In this document: piece by piece, positions 63,069 through 64,000 of the stretch | Numbering within the stretch: the first letter of the stretch is position 1 | Layout of the letters: the number at the start of each line of letters is the position of its first letter | Source of the DNA: Paenibacillus sp. J45TS6 | GTDB taxonomy: Bacteria; Bacillota; Bacilli; Paenibacillales; Paenibacillaceae | Direction: 5' to 3' | Assembly (NCBI RefSeq): GCF_018403285.1 | Contig: NZ_BOSJ01000001.1 | Span: 124,001 to 188,000, forward strand | DNA: 64,000 nucleotides | Position numbers and translations under genes: made by a program | Notes under the pieces: model-generated | What the model was told of the DNA's origin: nothing | The model's input: only the letters and a program-made list of their open reading frames with translations | Database searches by the model: none

Positions 63069-63695
63069 TTAAACCTTAATAAATAATGGGGTTACCCACT
63101 GCATTAACACAGGAGTTACAAAGGTCTCAAAGGAAGAGATTCCGACCATAAGCAGGGCCATTGCCAGAGTTAAAGTAATGTAACTGGTAAGCGGTCTTTT
63201 TAGACTTTGGTTACGCTGCATAAAAAACCGACTGCGAATCATATGAAGCGAAAAGGTAATTGCGGCCACACTGCTAATCATCAGGACAGGGATTAAAAAC
63301 AGATTATGAGGAGCAATAGACAGCAAGGCGAGCAGCAGCCCTTTCCAGGAATACTGAGCAACCAAATATCCAACAGAGAAACCGATTAGCACCCCTTTTA
63401 AAAAGTCCAAAACCAGAATACCTGGAAGACCGATGACGGATAAACCAAGAATGAAGATAAGCCCAATCCACTTCAAATGAAGCATGGTAATGTCAAAAAA
63501 AGAATGAGATCCATCTACATTTCCTTGATGGATACTGACAAAAAAATTATCCAAATAACCCGCAAGATCCTGCTGCTGATCCAGGGTTAGTGCTCCTACC
63601 ATTAATGCACCGAAAATAACCCCGACCAGAAATAATACAGCAACAAAAATATAAAGTGGAGTTTGGTCTCTAAATGTATGTTTGAGAAATGGCAT
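63069..63695 (-). CDS. spoIIM: Stage II sporulation protein M
   Basis: SpoIIM works with SpoIID and SpoIIP at the engulfing septum, where they degrade septal peptidoglycan. The 208-aa protein has five hydrophobic helices. The start has AAAGGGG about 13 nt upstream, slightly far. A SigE-type promoter lies 35-65 bp upstream, as expected for a mother-cell gene. Confidence 0.93.
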   Translation of the reverse strand: MPFLKHTFRDQTPLYIFVAVLFLVGVIFGALMVGALTLDQQQDLAGYLDNFFVSIHQGNVDGSHSFFDITMLHLKWIGLIFILGLSVIGLPGILVLDFLKGVLIGFSVGYLVAQYSWKGLLLALLSIAPHNLFLIPVLMISSVAAITFSLHMIRSRFFMQRNQSLKRPLTSYITLTLAMALLMVGISSFETFVTPVLMQWVTPLFIKV

Positions 63696-63730
63696 GGTGA
63701 GAGGTCGTCCCCTTTCTGGTTACATACCCT

Positions 63731-63760
63731 ACTCTATGAATTTCTCTCTCATTCTATGAC
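63731..63760 (-). promoter_or_regulatory. SigE-type promoter for spoIIM
   Basis: Minus strand GTCATAGA (63753-63760), 14 bp, CATAGAGT (63731-63738), fitting the SigE consensus. Confidence 0.65.
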
Positions 63761-63772
63761 CTGAACCTGAAT

Positions 63773-64000
63773 TCATGTTCTCGAAACTTTTCCGTAGGTT
63801 CCTCCGCCGCCTGAGTTCAGCAGCAGTTCACCGCTTCTGGCCATAATAATGTACCTCGCGAGTTCATCTCCAACAACATTACGTAAATTGTCTTCTTCCG
63901 TACGATGCAGGATTGCCATTTCACTTCCGAAAGCTTCAAGTAATAAACGCAGTTTCACTTTGCCAAGTCCCGGAATAAATTCCAGTGGTACTTGATAGTG
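63773..64000 (-). CDS. Endonuclease Q family protein, C-terminal end only
   Basis: An ORF open to the right edge, so only the last 75 codons are seen. It ends in a helix-hairpin-helix-like segment (FIPGLGKVKLRLLLEAFGSE) and a conserved tail RYIIMARSGELLLNSGGGGT. B. subtilis has yqxK, an endonuclease Q-like gene, directly before spoIIM; such enzymes cut DNA 5' of deaminated bases. Identity is by position and the tail only. Confidence 0.75.
   Translation of the reverse strand, partial: HYQVPLEFIPGLGKVKLRLLLEAFGSEMAILHRTEEDNLRNVVGDELARYIIMARSGELLLNSGGGGTYGKVSRT

Noticed and set aside
1-64000. tRNA, rRNA, IS elements, prophage, CRISPR or defence islands
   Set aside because: No cloverleaf, rRNA blocks, transposase or integrase (other than XerD), direct-repeat array or effector genes were recognised; the window is core chromosome.

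Overview
The window is a stretch of ordinary core chromosome from a Gram-positive, endospore-forming member of the Bacillales, most likely Paenibacillus or a close relative. Evidence: the gene order closely follows Bacillus subtilis blocks (cmk-rpsA homologue-der-gpsA-yphE-yphF-spoIVA-hup-mtrB-hepS-menG-hepT-ndk-cheR-aroC; dacB-spmA-spmB-rluB-resABCDE; dacF-spoIIAA-spoIIAB-sigF-spoVA-lysA; spoIIM-yqzK-fur-xerD-drm-pnp), Shine-Dalgarno sites are strong AGGAGG types, TTG starts are frequent, and GC is in the low-to-mid 40s by eye (not computed). No tRNA, rRNA, IS element, prophage or CRISPR array was seen.

Layout, read along the minus strand unless stated. 1-11 kb: aroC (cut by the window edge), cheR, ndk, then a menaquinone cluster hepS-menG-ubiA-ubiX-mqnA-hepT, which points to the futalosine route rather than the classical men route, then mtrB, hup and spoIVA. 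11-20 kb: a YphF-like lipoprotein, a 2Fe-2S ferredoxin, an orphan nucleotidyltransferase-like gene, a tiny YphE-like membrane protein, spoVIF, gpsA, plsY, der, the S1-like protein, plsC, cmk. 20-26 kb: DUF5359, PilZ (ypfA), ypeB, a tiny zinc-ribbon protein, prsW, mecA, two small membrane proteins and a CPBP protease. 26-28 kb (plus strand): serA behind a T-box leader. 28-40 kb: resABCDE, rluB, spmAB-dacB, ytfIJ, scpAB. 40-45 kb: ribD-ribE-ribBA-ribH behind an FMN riboswitch, then ppiB. 45-53 kb: an accessory deoxyribosyltransferase, lysA, a reduced spoVA operon (AF, AB, AA only), sigF-spoIIAB-spoIIAA, dacF. 53-56.5 kb (plus strand): an ECF sigma factor with its DUF4179 membrane partner, and a His-rich zinc exporter. 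56.6-64 kb: nucleoside salvage (pdp, two tandem purine nucleoside phosphorylases, drm), xerD, DUF4227, fur, spoIIM and the end of an endonuclease Q-like gene.

Sporulation dominates. Candidate sporulation promoters can be read from the sequence: SigE for spoIVA, dacB-spmAB, spoIIM and possibly yqzK-xerD; SigK for spoVIF; SigG for spoVAA and possibly ypeB; SigH for spoIIAA; a weaker SigF candidate for ytfJ. The T-box, FMN riboswitch and many intrinsic terminators divide the rest into metabolic operons.

I found no clear previously undescribed multi-gene system. The points most worth checking are the Lys in place of the first catalytic Arg of XerD, the tiny zinc-ribbon gene where sleB would be expected beside ypeB, the split spoVA operon, a palindrome over the start site of the res operon, and the Val in the GpsA Rossmann loop.
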